A stretch of 24,876 nt of DNA from T3Sed10-241 sp036796255 (GCA_036796255.1 DAIRDH010000046.1:1-24876), one strand, 5' to 3'; shown: positions 7,201 to 15,563, counted from the first letter of the stretch. A program made the numbers and translations. The notes: generated from the letters alone by a model not told the origin.

Positions 7201-8668
7201 CATCGCCCCAATGCCATTCCCATGCCACAAGGTTGTGGTAAAAATGGTTAGAGCTATTGTCCTCGAAGTTTACCGTAAGGGGGGCACAACCATTCGTTTT
7301 ATCAGGGTAAAAAAGTGCGTTGGGCAAGGCGATGGAATCCAGGATGCTTGCAGTTCCCTCACAGCCATTGGCCGTGATGAAATTTACCGTGGTAAGCTGC
7401 GTCACGAGTCCGTTAATGGCATAATTGTTAGGGCCTTCATAATCCACCATCTGGGTGGGGTTTGGCACCGTCAAAGTGTCGCCACCGGATAGAAACCACT
7501 CAAAACTAACAATACTGCTTGCACTCTCAAGACTGTAACTGAATTCGGCCGGCTTGAAGCAGGCATAACCCGGTTCAGAAACGATGGTGGCCGATGGAAT
7601 TTCAATGGCTACACTGGTGGTGGCTTGCGCCGAACATCCAGGTGTGGTTACAGTATAGGTCACGTTATACACGCCGGCTGTATTATAGGTGTGAAATGGC
7701 AGGAAGCCCGTGTTGCCATTGCCATAATTGAATTGTCCTCCTTGTGTACCTATGACTTCAAATTGCACAAATCCGCACCAAACCCCATTGGTTCCATTCA
7801 GTGCATTTAATTCAGCTGTTGGCTGTTGCACCGTTACCGGAAAAGTTTGTGTGGCGCTGCAACCCGTATTGTCTGTGCCTGTGGCAGTGATGGTAAAAGT
7901 ACCCATGGTGGTATAAGTCACCTGAGGTGCGGCTGTGGTAGAGCTTTGTCCATTTCCAAAATCCCAGGCCCATGTGAGGCCACCGCCGTTGGGTGAGTTG
8001 GAGCTGCTGGTGTTGGTGAAGTTTACAGTCAGTGGTGGCTCACAAGCCAGCAATGGATTTGGACTGGCGGTAATATTGAGCGTGGGCGGGGTGCTCACTG
8101 TCACTGCCTGGGCAATGGTGGCGGTACTTTGGCAGCCATTGGCGTCGGTACCTATAAGTGTCACATTGTACTGACCGGGGTTGGCGTAAGTTTTACTGGG
8201 ATTGGCAGTGCCGGAAGTAATTGGCGAGCCATCTCCGAAATCCCATTGCCAGTTGGTCATATTGGAGCCACTTCCACCGGTGCTGGCATCTGTGAATTGT
8301 ACTGCCTGCCCAAGGCACACGCCCGACGGATTGACCGTGAAGGATACGCTGGGCGACGCATATACCGTAATGGTAAGTGAAGCCGTTACTGCCGATCCTC
8401 CTGAGGTGGCGTTAAAAGTCACATTAAATGTTCCGGGGTTGGCAAAACTGTGGGTAGGATTGGCCAAATTCGACGATGCACCATCGCCAAAATTCCATGT
8501 AATTCCCGTAGGGTTCGTGAAGGTATTGTTAAACTGCACGCTCGCAAGAGGAGCACACCCTTCAGAAACACTTGAGCTAATGCCTTGTGCAAACGTCTGT
8601 TCCGATAGCGAGGCTGTGATTATGCAGATCAATACCGCAGCCTTGGCAAAGATTTTCAAAAAATTCAC
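4241..8668 (-). CDS. Giant PKD-repeat surface adhesin with T9SS type B sorting domain
   Basis: A 1,475-residue secreted protein starting at GTG (8668). Residues 1-28 form a signal peptide (LICIITASLSEQTFAQ). The body is about 14 PKD-like immunoglobulin-fold modules, each marked by variants of W-x-FGDG such as WNFGDG, WDFGDG, WHWGDG, WDYGNG and FDYGDG, with degenerate copies such as WNLGIGG and NYVGDN. Paired cysteines recur near module starts (CAPL, GC). The last about 90 residues begin PQAFSPNGDGIND and contain RIFNRWGEMVYES and WDGRYKG, the gliding-motility-associated/type B C-terminal domain that directs export by T9SS. In Flavobacterium, type B substrates such as SprB need a PorP/SprF-type partner, and one is encoded 0.9 kb away on the opposite strand. 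Likely role: adhesion or surface display; ligand unknown. Confidence 0.93.
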   Translation of the reverse strand: MNFLKIFAKAAVLICIITASLSEQTFAQGISSSVSEGCAPLASVQFNNTFTNPTGITWNFGDGASSNLANPTHSFANPGTFNVTFNATSGGSAVTASLTITVYASPSVSFTVNPSGVCLGQAVQFTDASTGGSGSNMTNWQWDFGDGSPITSGTANPSKTYANPGQYNVTLIGTDANGCQSTATIAQAVTVSTPPTLNITASPNPLLACEPPLTVNFTNTSSSNSPNGGGLTWAWDFGNGQSSTTAAPQVTYTTMGTFTITATGTDNTGCSATQTFPVTVQQPTAELNALNGTNGVWCGFVQFEVIGTQGGQFNYGNGNTGFLPFHTYNTAGVYNVTYTVTTPGCSAQATTSVAIEIPSATIVSEPGYACFKPAEFSYSLESASSIVSFEWFLSGGDTLTVPNPTQMVDYEGPNNYAINGLVTQLTTVNFITANGCEGTASILDSIALPNALFYPDKTNGCAPLTVNFEDNSSNHFYHNLVAWEWHWGDGTVFNLGSSTDPSHTYTTEGEYEAFLIVTNDAGCIDTSFIHTIEVGTPVNHSFSFSPASPCPNEPVQITNTSADTDKIDFYNYVGDNNTLFSCAEEASPSLVFNTVAGTFPITQQVEYNGCISTTTQQITVKGPIGKVSHECNCDTPLDYTFEAEVYGADTWTWDFGDGTVIENSTATTQDHSYTSVNDYWVVLTSFSSSSGCAPYTDSLLIKVRNLQPSLNVPSEVCSGVDVDLSLIATGASLPGSEEACFPRYLWVYNDGTRPSQTLNPTTTHIFEGEGSSLLEVYVKDDNECTVRLSQDIAVFNITAQYEADTLTGCPSFEVNFGDLSISDTTIVSWEWNFGDGENSILQNPTHIFEDSGFGPNNQPLPYTVILTVTDELGCSSQIDELVVQPLGPNPAFQNTSIGNICEGDAVTFGPTASNVNFHTYAWDYGNGETSEGPNGSSIFAEAGSYDITLEVTDTTGCARSRTLSLVNVQAYPEALIQPDFGPDEILCYPVAVNFTDASTINPFGSRSWNLGIGGPNLTLAAVGTTYLTPGLYTVSLSVETTFGCADSDTLEVQVEGPVAEMEVDPLAICPGGSIFINLVDTADLAFWEFDYGDGTDTANVAPVSKTYDETFIPASGSTLLTLVMYSPDSACASARTETLIIEPVTADFNRNSESTALDSIHCFGISDVFTSTSTPNAILFNWSLSTGQLFNTPNTPAINLPAGDHIVNLIVTSALGCTDTIAKGMTIHPLPEPTVNEGEICQGEGIELTATGGETYIWTPSTGIDNPNSPVVTASPSFTTTYTITVTDTNDCSQTVNSEIFVFLPPPSVQRDTILRIGDSDFTGLNLGDLYTYTWTPNIYLECDTCAQTTFTPLESTEYTLTIEDIQGCFAIDSYFFFDILPVASVDVPQAFSPNGDGINDILYVKGWGIDELLSFRIFNRWGEMVYESNDINQGWDGRYKGVIQNPDSYAYVVVVKNYILEEPQTLKGFVDIVR

Positions 8669-8728
8669 TTTGCGAAGTTAAATGAAAATTCTTTCCTTTA
8701 ACCAAAATTAGAGTTAAGTTTTAGGTCT

Positions 8729-9601
8729 ATGAAACACGTCCTGCTGCTTACCGCAGCTTTCTCTTGTTTATTTATTGGTATCGGTTTACATGCGCAAGCG
8801 CAGGTTGGGGCGCAACACAAATGTGGCACCAAGTTCGACGTGCAGCAGCAACGTTCCCAGTCGCGCTTTGTACTCGATTATGAAGAGTGCAATGCCATCA
8901 AACGCAAGAAACGAACGTTACAAATGACCATCTTCATAGCTGAGGACAGCTTGGGTGTGACCAACGTGATCATGGAGGATGTCGACGATGCGCTAGAACG
9001 ATTGAACAACTTCTGGGAGCCGATCGGAATCGATTTTGTGATTTGCGATACCGTGCACATGCCCAATTTTCAGTTTGACGACTTTTATGACGAGGACCAC
9101 CTTGAGGACATGCTTGCCATGCACTACCGTCCTGAACGCATCAATGTATTTTTGTGCACTGAGGTTGAAGTAGAGGGCTTTGGTCCTGCAGGAGGGTTTG
9201 CCTCCATGCCTGGAGGAAGGGATTATATGGTGTTGAGAAAGTCAACCATGAATGCCTTTAGCAACGTCTGGGCACACGAAATGGGTCACTTTTTCGGTTT
9301 GTTCCACACGTTTGAAACCGGTTTTGGTGACGAATTGGTTGATGCTTCCAATTGCGTTACAACAGGCGACCTTGTCTGTGATACAGGTGCCAACCCTACC
9401 GACGAGGCCGAAGATTTCGATCCTATTCCAGGCATCAGCTGCAATTATATTGGCGAGCCTGCCACGGATGCCAACGGCGATTTTTACATCCCTCCGGCGG
9501 ATAATATAATGAGCTATTCACCTTGCGGATGCCGATTCACTCCCGGGCAGTACAACCGCATGCTGGAGCAATACGTTCAAAACAGATCATACCTGTGGTA
9601 A
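8729..9601 (+). CDS. Secreted M43 (pappalysin/cytophagalysin-like) zinc metalloprotease
   Basis: A 290-residue protein with a signal peptide (residues 1 to about 24, LLLTAAFSCLFIGIGLHAQA). The extended zinc motif HEMGHFFGLFH is at residues 183-193 (two His plus Glu, then Gly and the third His) and the Met-turn is DNIMSY with Met 261, both standard for metzincins of family M43. Several cysteines (CVTTGDLVC, CNY, CGC) probably form disulfides, typical of M43. The protein stops after the catalytic domain and has no T9SS C-terminal domain, so it would be periplasmic or exported another way. It is the first gene of a tightly overlapping operon with the PorP/SprF-like and PorE-like genes, and its start is 60 bases from the divergent adhesin start. 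Maturation of the adhesin is a tempting but unproven role. Confidence 0.92.
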   Translation: MKHVLLLTAAFSCLFIGIGLHAQAQVGAQHKCGTKFDVQQQRSQSRFVLDYEECNAIKRKKRTLQMTIFIAEDSLGVTNVIMEDVDDALERLNNFWEPIGIDFVICDTVHMPNFQFDDFYDEDHLEDMLAMHYRPERINVFLCTEVEVEGFGPAGGFASMPGGRDYMVLRKSTMNAFSNVWAHEMGHFFGLFHTFETGFGDELVDASNCVTTGDLVCDTGANPTDEAEDFDPIPGISCNYIGEPATDANGDFYIPPADNIMSYSPCGCRFTPGQYNRMLEQYVQNRSYLW

Positions 9602-10605
9602 CTTTTCGCATTGCGTTGCTTCTTGGCTTGCTGAGCCTGTTCACCACAGTGCGAGGGCAAGACGTGCACTTTTCAATGTACAATTTCTCACCCCTCCTGC
9701 TCAATCCGGGTGAGACTGGCCATCACAAGGGCGACTGGCGCGTGGCCACCAATTACCGGCAGCAGTGGAAAGCCATTGGCAAACCCATACAAACCGCAGC
9801 AGCCTCATTTGACCAAAAGGTCTATGCCCTTCCGGGAAATTTCAGCATCGGTGGCCTGATACTTTTCGACCAAAGCGGAGTGATAGACCTGGTGCACAAC
9901 CGGGCATTTCTGAGCCTTGGCTACGCCCTGCACCGGGAGCAATGGACATTAAGTATTGGCTTACAAGGCGGCTACGTGCTGAAGAATTACAACCTCAGCG
10001 GTACCACTTTCCCGGAGCAATACAACCCAAATGTGGGGCTTTTTGATCCCAACCTACCCCTTTCGGAAATGGGGCTGAGCAACCAAACAGGCTATTTCGA
10101 TGCCAATGCAGGACTCATTGCTGAGCGTCGTTTTGAGACATCACTGTTTACTTTGGGTTTCAGTGTGCTCCACCTTAATCGGCCTAATGTATCTTTTTTT
10201 AATGATGCCGATATCCTGCCTGGTCGCTATACTTTTCACGGCCGCTGGCGCAAGGACTACAACAAGCAATACTTTATTCAACCTTCGGCCATGTTGAGCC
10301 TCCATGCCAAGGCGCAATCCCTGATGCTCGGAGGGCAAGTAGGAATGATGTTTGACGGCAGCAACCCGGTGCGCGAGATATTCCTGGGCGTCGATATGCG
10401 CAACGGAATAGAGCGCAATGGTGATGCATTTATTCTCAGCGGTGGCTTCAACTATGGCAACTTCATCATCGGCATGGCTTACGATGTCAACTACTCTACA
10501 CTGCGCAGCGCCACCAATAACCGCGGTGCTTTTGAAATTAACCTGATCTACCTCAGCCCCAGTTCTGCGGTCAATCGCATTGCCATTCCTTGTGATCGCT
10601 ATTGA
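9595..10605 (+). CDS. PorP/SprF family type IX secretion outer-membrane protein
   Basis: I choose the GTG at 9595, which overlaps the last codons of the M43 gene and gives a clean signal peptide (VTFRIALLLGLLSLFTTVRG) followed by QDVHFSMYNFSPLLLNPGETG, the canonical PorP/SprF N-terminus. An in-frame ATG at 9523 exists but would prepend a charged stretch lying entirely within the M43 coding region. Mature protein about 315 residues, rich in amphipathic strands (FSIGGLILFDQSGVIDL, FETSLFTLGFSVLHL, EINLIYL), consistent with an outer-membrane barrel. In F. johnsoniae, SprF is needed for export or attachment of the type B adhesin SprB, so the neighbouring PKD adhesin is the obvious client. The downstream PorE-like gene overlaps its 3' end. 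Confidence 0.9.
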   Translation: MVTFRIALLLGLLSLFTTVRGQDVHFSMYNFSPLLLNPGETGHHKGDWRVATNYRQQWKAIGKPIQTAAASFDQKVYALPGNFSIGGLILFDQSGVIDLVHNRAFLSLGYALHREQWTLSIGLQGGYVLKNYNLSGTTFPEQYNPNVGLFDPNLPLSEMGLSNQTGYFDANAGLIAERRFETSLFTLGFSVLHLNRPNVSFFNDADILPGRYTFHGRWRKDYNKQYFIQPSAMLSLHAKAQSLMLGGQVGMMFDGSNPVREIFLGVDMRNGIERNGDAFILSGGFNYGNFIIGMAYDVNYSTLRSATNNRGAFEINLIYLSPSSAVNRIAIPCDRY

Positions 10606-12676
10606 CAGGCTTCTGCAAATAGGATTATTCACGCTGGCCATTTTTGCCGCAAGGCCAAATGCTACAGCCCAACTACAAGACCTGAGCGGCGTGAGCGTGA
10701 ACAAGCTGAAGCGCATGTCGTTGAACGCAGAGCGATACGGTGATGCCTACACCGCACTGCATTACTACACGCCTTTTGCGCAAAAAAAATCGGAAAATGC
10801 CAAAGTGCAGTTTCAACTTGCACAGCTGCATGAGCAAGTGCGCGATTATCCCGCAGCAGCCGAGGTGTACCGCAGGGCTTTTGAGCTCGACGAAAGCAAT
10901 CCAGAGGCCCTGTTCCGACAGGCCAATATGCTGAAAATGTCAGGCAAGGTCGAAGATGCAAAGGTGCAGTTTGAACTGCTCTCATCGCTGATCAGGCCCA
11001 ATGATTACGACAAAGCGTGGAGACGCGCCACACGCGATGCCATCGCCTCTTGCGACACAGCTTTGGCCTTGATGGCAAATGCCCTGCCTGTGGAGGTGAA
11101 CAACATGGGCGATGGTGTAAACGGGCCCCACGCCGAGTTTGCACCAATACCTTACGGCAAAGAAAAACTCATTTTTGGCAGTATCCGCGAAGACGAGATA
11201 CGCCATTTTCATGTGGACAGCATGTCTACCCGGCGCCGGCTTTACACCTCAGAGCGCGCCGCCGATGTGTGGCTCGAAGCAGAACTTTGGGACGTGCCCT
11301 TCAACAGCGGCGATGGCCATTTGGTCAATGGCGCTTTCACAGCCGATGGCAATACCTTCGCCTTTACCCGCTGCATAGAGAATTGGAAAAAAGAAATGGA
11401 GTGCGCCATTTATCTGGTGCGCAAAGAAGGCAAGGGTTGGAGCGAACCAGAAAAGCTCGATGAAACCATCAACGTGCCCGGGGCCATTGTGACGCAACCT
11501 ACCTTTGCACTCGATCCGCGCAAGGGCTATGACGTGATGTACTACGCGAGCAACCAACCTGACGGGCAGGGCGGAATGGACATTTGGTATACCTATTACG
11601 ATGCCCGCAAAAAAGAATGGCGCAAGCCGCGCAACCTGGGGCGCAGAATTAATGGACCGCTTGACGAGGTGACCCCAAATTACCAGCTCAAGGAGAAGAA
11701 ACTCTACTACAGCTCAGCCAGCCTGCCGGGTATGGGCGGGCTCGACGTATTTTCCGCAAGGGGCGAGATGCAAAAGTTTGCTGCACCGCAAAATGTGGGC
11801 TATCCCATCAATTCACACGCCGACGAACTTTATTACGTGATGCTCGACGACCGCGAGAGCGGCTACCTCGTGTCCAACCGCAAGGGCGGCTACCAGATGA
11901 TCAATGAAACCTGCTGTGATGACCTTTACAGCTTTTTCGTGCCTGATGTGATTCACCTGGCCATGGAGGGTTTTGTGATGCAGGTCAATGAAGAGGATTA
12001 CCTGAGCGGTGGAGGCGACAAGCTCAGCACCAAATCATTCAATGCCAACTTCCTCGACGGAGTCACAGTCGATTTGTACATCGTTGAAGATAGTGTGGAA
12101 GTGCTGATGCAGCGCAGCACCACAGGTGCCGATGGCACTTATTTCGTGGAGTTTGAGCCGGAGAAGGAGTACAAGGTGGTGCTTTCGCGCAAAGGCTATT
12201 TTAGCAACCACGTCGATGTGGATACCCGTGGCATGGCCGTGAGCGATACTCTTTTTCAAAACATTGGTTTGAGCATCAGAAGTGAGGGAGGTATCCCGGT
12301 CGAAAACATCCTCTTCGAATTTGACTCAAGCGAACTCACCGCTGAGAGCAAAGCCCAGATTGAGAAAGGCATCCTGCGTACACTTGTCGAGAATCCTGAA
12401 ATAATTGTAGAGTTGGGCGCCCACACCGACAACAAAGGTGCCGACAGCTACAACAAGCGCCTGAGCCAGCAACGCGCGGAGAGCGTCGTGAATTATATTA
12501 AGAGCCGCGGCATATCTTCCCAACGCCTTGTGGCCAAGGGCTATGGCGCCGATCAACCGGTTGCCCCAAACAGCAACCCCGATGGCAGCGACAATCCCGA
12601 AGGCAGGGCCCAAAACCGCCGCACCGAATTCAAGGTGATTGGCGAGCTGGAGATTCCCGATGAGGACGAGGATTGA
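10580..12676 (+). CDS. PorE-like protein: TPR, PD40 propeller, CRD and OmpA domains
   Basis: A 698-residue protein beginning at TTG 10580, or possibly GTG 10592; both lie inside the end of the preceding gene and both give a signal peptide (LLQIGLFTLAIFAA...ATA). Domains in order: TPR repeats (about 45-165; NAERYGDAYTALHYY, YPAAAEVYRRAFELD), WD40/PD40-like propeller (about 170-460; repeated SxxxGxGGxDIWYTY and GMGGLDVFSA motifs), carboxypeptidase-regulatory-like fold (about 480-565), and an OmpA-type peptidoglycan-binding domain (about 575-690; ILFEFDSSEL, GAHTDNKG, YNKRLSQQRAESV). This order matches PorE of Porphyromonas gingivalis T9SS, which anchors PorP to the cell wall. Pairing with a PorP/SprF gene supports that reading. 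The tail EIPDEDED is acidic. It may be a client-specific paralogue, not the core PorE. Confidence 0.88.
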   Translation: MPFLVIAIDRLLQIGLFTLAIFAARPNATAQLQDLSGVSVNKLKRMSLNAERYGDAYTALHYYTPFAQKKSENAKVQFQLAQLHEQVRDYPAAAEVYRRAFELDESNPEALFRQANMLKMSGKVEDAKVQFELLSSLIRPNDYDKAWRRATRDAIASCDTALALMANALPVEVNNMGDGVNGPHAEFAPIPYGKEKLIFGSIREDEIRHFHVDSMSTRRRLYTSERAADVWLEAELWDVPFNSGDGHLVNGAFTADGNTFAFTRCIENWKKEMECAIYLVRKEGKGWSEPEKLDETINVPGAIVTQPTFALDPRKGYDVMYYASNQPDGQGGMDIWYTYYDARKKEWRKPRNLGRRINGPLDEVTPNYQLKEKKLYYSSASLPGMGGLDVFSARGEMQKFAAPQNVGYPINSHADELYYVMLDDRESGYLVSNRKGGYQMINETCCDDLYSFFVPDVIHLAMEGFVMQVNEEDYLSGGGDKLSTKSFNANFLDGVTVDLYIVEDSVEVLMQRSTTGADGTYFVEFEPEKEYKVVLSRKGYFSNHVDVDTRGMAVSDTLFQNIGLSIRSEGGIPVENILFEFDSSELTAESKAQIEKGILRTLVENPEIIVELGAHTDNKGADSYNKRLSQQRAESVVNYIKSRGISSQRLVAKGYGADQPVAPNSNPDGSDNPEGRAQNRRTEFKVIGELEIPDEDED

Positions 12677-12887
12677 ATATGCTGAAGAATAAGCTCAGTT
12701 CGACTTAGCCCCTCAAAGAGATAAGTGTGAAACTCTGGTGCGCAAGACGGCGGACTTGGCTGCCATTTGATCTGGTTTTTAACAGTTATTTTTCATTCAA
12801 AATCTGTCTAAACCTATGAAACCCGAGACTCAACCGCTCATGTAAATACTATTTCACTTCCAGTATGGTGCCACTATTTTAGCCCTC

Positions 12888-14363
12888 ATGAACACGATTA
12901 CTACCCTCTTTCAGCATGCCTGGCTTCGCTTTGTGAGGTCAAAAGGCTTGGGGCATAAGCTACTCGAAACCCTGTTGATGGCTTTTGTTGGGCTCAATAT
13001 TGCCGTGAGTCTTTCTGTGGCCGGCCTCGTGGGGCCTGAGCTTATCAAAACGGCTTACCCCGGTGCCGACGTGCTGGTGCTGGGGCTCGGCTTTTTGCTT
13101 TACTATTTTGTGATGGATTTGCTCATCCGCTACTTTATGCAAAAGTTTCCCGTGATGGGAATCCGCCCCTACCTCGTATTGCCCCTTCCGCGAAAGACAA
13201 TTGTGCACAGCATGTTGCTGCGCTCATTGTTCAGCTTTTGGAACCTGATGTCCTGGTTTCTCGCGGTGCCATTTTACTTTTCGGTACTGCGCGGCTACGG
13301 TGATGGTATTTCAGCGGCAGCCTTCTTTGCCATGGTGGCCCTGCTCACTGTTTTGAGCAATTACCTGGCCTTTTGGTTGGTTGCGGTGCGCACCCAGAAG
13401 TTAGTGGCTTTTGCCGTACTCATCCTCGCCGTGGGTTTACTGTACTTCGAATTTTCCGGAAGGATAAGCCTCGTGGCCCACATCGGTGGCCTCGCCATGT
13501 GGTTGCTCACATCGCCGCTGGGCTGGCTGCTCCTGCTCGCCATGCCGGTATTGATGTACATCTTTCTGCTTTCGCACTTTTCAAGCGCGCTGGGCGAGGA
13601 GAGTCTGGGCAATTTCGACCGTGGCTTTAAGTTTGATGCGGGCCTGCGCCTTTTCGGCAAATGGGGCCCCATCGGTGAGATGATGGACCTCGAAACCCGG
13701 CTCATTTTGCGCAACAAGCGCGCCCGGCAGTACTTTTTTACCAGCCTTATTTTTCTGCTTCTGCCTCTGGGTATGTTCGGCGAACTCGAAACAATGAGCA
13801 CGGGAATAAAGCTGCTGGTGGGCTTTCTTTTAACGGGTATCGTCACGCTCAATCACGGTCAATTGATTCTTTCGTGGAACAGCCTGCACTTTGACTTTCT
13901 GCTTACTCGTGGCGGCGGCATCAAGCAATTGATGCTGGCGAAGTACTATGTGCTCGTGGCTTGCTCCCTGTTCGCATTTGTGCTCACGTTGCCTTATGCA
14001 TTCCTGATCCCCGGCATATTGCCCATTTCCATGGCCATGCTGCTCATCAACGTTACCGTATCAGCGCAGGTGTATATGCTGCTCGCAGCCGTCAGCTCCC
14101 TTCACGTCGATCCCAATGAGGGTGGCGCATTCAGCTTCAATGGATTCGGTGTGGCGCATTATGTGATTACCATTCCCATCCTCGCAGCGCCCTTCGCCAT
14201 GTACGGGCTCGGGCTGCTCTTTGGCAGCCACATTACCGGGCTGCTTTTTGTGGCGGGTTTTGGCACTTTGCTATTTGTACTTCATAAGCCGATTATCGGG
14301 CTTATAGCCAGTATTTTTTCCAACAACCGTTACCGCATTTCAGCCACACTTCGCAATAAATAA
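12888..14363 (+). CDS. DUF5687 ABC transporter permease
   Basis: A 491-residue integral membrane protein with roughly 10-12 hydrophobic segments, for example LLMAFVGLNIAVSLSVAGLV (about 28-47), LVLGLGFLLYYFVMDLLI, AVLILAVGLLYFEF and YVLVACSLFAFVLTLPYAFL. The N-terminal region with PVMGIRPYLVLPLPRKTIV resembles DUF5687, a Bacteroidota permease family always paired with an ABC ATPase. The ATPase gene starts 6 bases after the stop, so they form an operon. A weak promoter-like TATTTTAG sits at 12875-12882, 5 bases before the ATG. Direction and substrate are unknown; ABC-2-like exporters of this kind are often assigned to gliding or antibiotic export without proof. Confidence 0.85.
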   Translation: MNTITTLFQHAWLRFVRSKGLGHKLLETLLMAFVGLNIAVSLSVAGLVGPELIKTAYPGADVLVLGLGFLLYYFVMDLLIRYFMQKFPVMGIRPYLVLPLPRKTIVHSMLLRSLFSFWNLMSWFLAVPFYFSVLRGYGDGISAAAFFAMVALLTVLSNYLAFWLVAVRTQKLVAFAVLILAVGLLYFEFSGRISLVAHIGGLAMWLLTSPLGWLLLLAMPVLMYIFLLSHFSSALGEESLGNFDRGFKFDAGLRLFGKWGPIGEMMDLETRLILRNKRARQYFFTSLIFLLLPLGMFGELETMSTGIKLLVGFLLTGIVTLNHGQLILSWNSLHFDFLLTRGGGIKQLMLAKYYVLVACSLFAFVLTLPYAFLIPGILPISMAMLLINVTVSAQVYMLLAAVSSLHVDPNEGGAFSFNGFGVAHYVITIPILAAPFAMYGLGLLFGSHITGLLFVAGFGTLLFVLHKPIIGLIASIFSNNRYRISATLRNK

Positions 14364-14369
14364 TCAAGC

Positions 14370-15074
14370 ATGATTCAAATAGAAAACCTCCGCAAACTTT
14401 TTGGCCAGGCCGAAGTACTCAACATTCCATCGCTCTCTATATCAGCGGGTGAGATAGTGGGCATTGTGGGCAACAATGGCGCCGGCAAGACCACCCTTTT
14501 CAACCTGATACTCGACTTGCTCAAGCCCAATCAGGGGCAAGTAAGGCTTCAGGGCGAGGATGTCTCCAACACTGAAAATTGGAAGTCGTACACTGCGCCT
14601 TATCTCGATGAGGGCTTTCTTATTGAGTTTCTCAAACCCGATGAATATTTTCGGTTCATAGGCAGCTTGCATGGCCTTTCGGCAAATGAGGTGGATGCTT
14701 TCACCGCGCAATTTGAGGATGTATCCAATGGCGAGGTGCTTGGCGCAAAGAAGCTGCTCCGCGAATTGTCAAAAGGCAACCAGAAAAAGGCCGGATTGAT
14801 CGGCACCCTCATCGGCAATCCGCAATTGGTGATATGGGATGAGCCTTTTGCCAACCTCGACCCCAGCACCCAGCTGCGCATACGCGATTTGGTAAACCAG
14901 CACCGCGACCAGCGCACTTTTCTCATCAGTAGCCACGACCTCAATCATGTTTATGAAGTCTGCGACCGCATCGTTTTTCTGGAAAAAGGAAAGGTAATCC
15001 GCGATGTGCAAAAGCGCGATACCACACTCGAGCAGCTCTACGGCTTCTTTGTGAAGCAGGAGAGCGAAGTTTAA
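14370..15074 (+). CDS. ABC transporter ATP-binding protein (partner of the DUF5687 permease)
   Basis: A 234-residue nucleotide-binding subunit. Walker A GNNGAGKT at 34-41, signature motif LSKGNQKK at about 133-140, Walker B LVIWDEP at 153-159 and switch His 189 in ISSHD are all present. The Q-loop region (SYTAPYLDE) lacks an obvious glutamine, which is slightly unusual. The short length fits a stand-alone subunit that dimerises and docks on the membrane partner encoded immediately upstream with a 6-base gap. It energises transport on the cytoplasmic side; the substrate is unknown. Confidence 0.93.
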   Translation: MIQIENLRKLFGQAEVLNIPSLSISAGEIVGIVGNNGAGKTTLFNLILDLLKPNQGQVRLQGEDVSNTENWKSYTAPYLDEGFLIEFLKPDEYFRFIGSLHGLSANEVDAFTAQFEDVSNGEVLGAKKLLRELSKGNQKKAGLIGTLIGNPQLVIWDEPFANLDPSTQLRIRDLVNQHRDQRTFLISSHDLNHVYEVCDRIVFLEKGKVIRDVQKRDTTLEQLYGFFVKQESEV

Positions 15075-15179
15075 GCCATCTCGCTTATTCCATTCGTAGT
15101 TTCCAGAATTGGTAATTCCGGCTTAGCCGCTCCGCTGCTTTTCATTTTATTGCGACCTTTACGAAAACTCAGCACAGCC

Positions 15180-15557
15180 ATGGAAATCATCCACACCCTC
15201 TACGCACCTCAGGCGCTCGGCCCATACAGCCAGGCCGTAAAGCACGGCAATACGCTCTACCTCAGTGGTCAGGTAGGCATCGATTCGGCCACGGGCAAGT
15301 TTGCCGGCGACAGCCTCGAATCGCAAACCCACCAAGTGATGCGCAATATTGGAGCGGTGCTCAAAGCAGCAGGCGCCAGCTACAAAGATGTCTTGAAGTG
15401 CTCCATCTTTCTGCTCGACATGGGCCGCTTCGCAGAAGTCAATGCCATATACGGCACCTATTTCGAAGCGCCATTTCCCGCAAGGGAAACGGTGCAGGTA
15501 AGTGCACTGCCCGCAGGAGCGCTTATTGAAATATCAGTGATTGCTTCGGTGGCCTGA
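15180..15557 (+). CDS. ridA: RidA family enamine/imine deaminase
   Basis: A 125-residue protein starting at ATG 15180 (MEIIHTLYAPQALGPYSQAV); an upstream ATG at 15150 would add 10 residues foreign to the family. Hallmarks are A-P-x-A-x-GPYSQA at 9-19, LSGQVGID at 29-36 and the C-terminal PARETVQVSALPAGALIEI with Arg 102 and Glu 117, equivalent to the substrate-binding Arg 105 and Glu 120 of E. coli RidA. RidA trimers hydrolyse reactive 2-aminoacrylate and related enamines released by PLP enzymes, protecting those enzymes in the cytosol. It converges with the next gene, 6 bases between stops, and has no clear operon partner. Confidence 0.95.
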   Translation: MEIIHTLYAPQALGPYSQAVKHGNTLYLSGQVGIDSATGKFAGDSLESQTHQVMRNIGAVLKAAGASYKDVLKCSIFLLDMGRFAEVNAIYGTYFEAPFPARETVQVSALPAGALIEISVIASVA

Positions 15558-15563
15558 AGGGAT

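Noticed and set aside
12677..12887. Longest intergenic gap as a possible small RNA or terminator region
   Set aside because: I saw no stable stem with T-run and no RNA family signature; only a weak promoter-like TATTTTAG near its right end.
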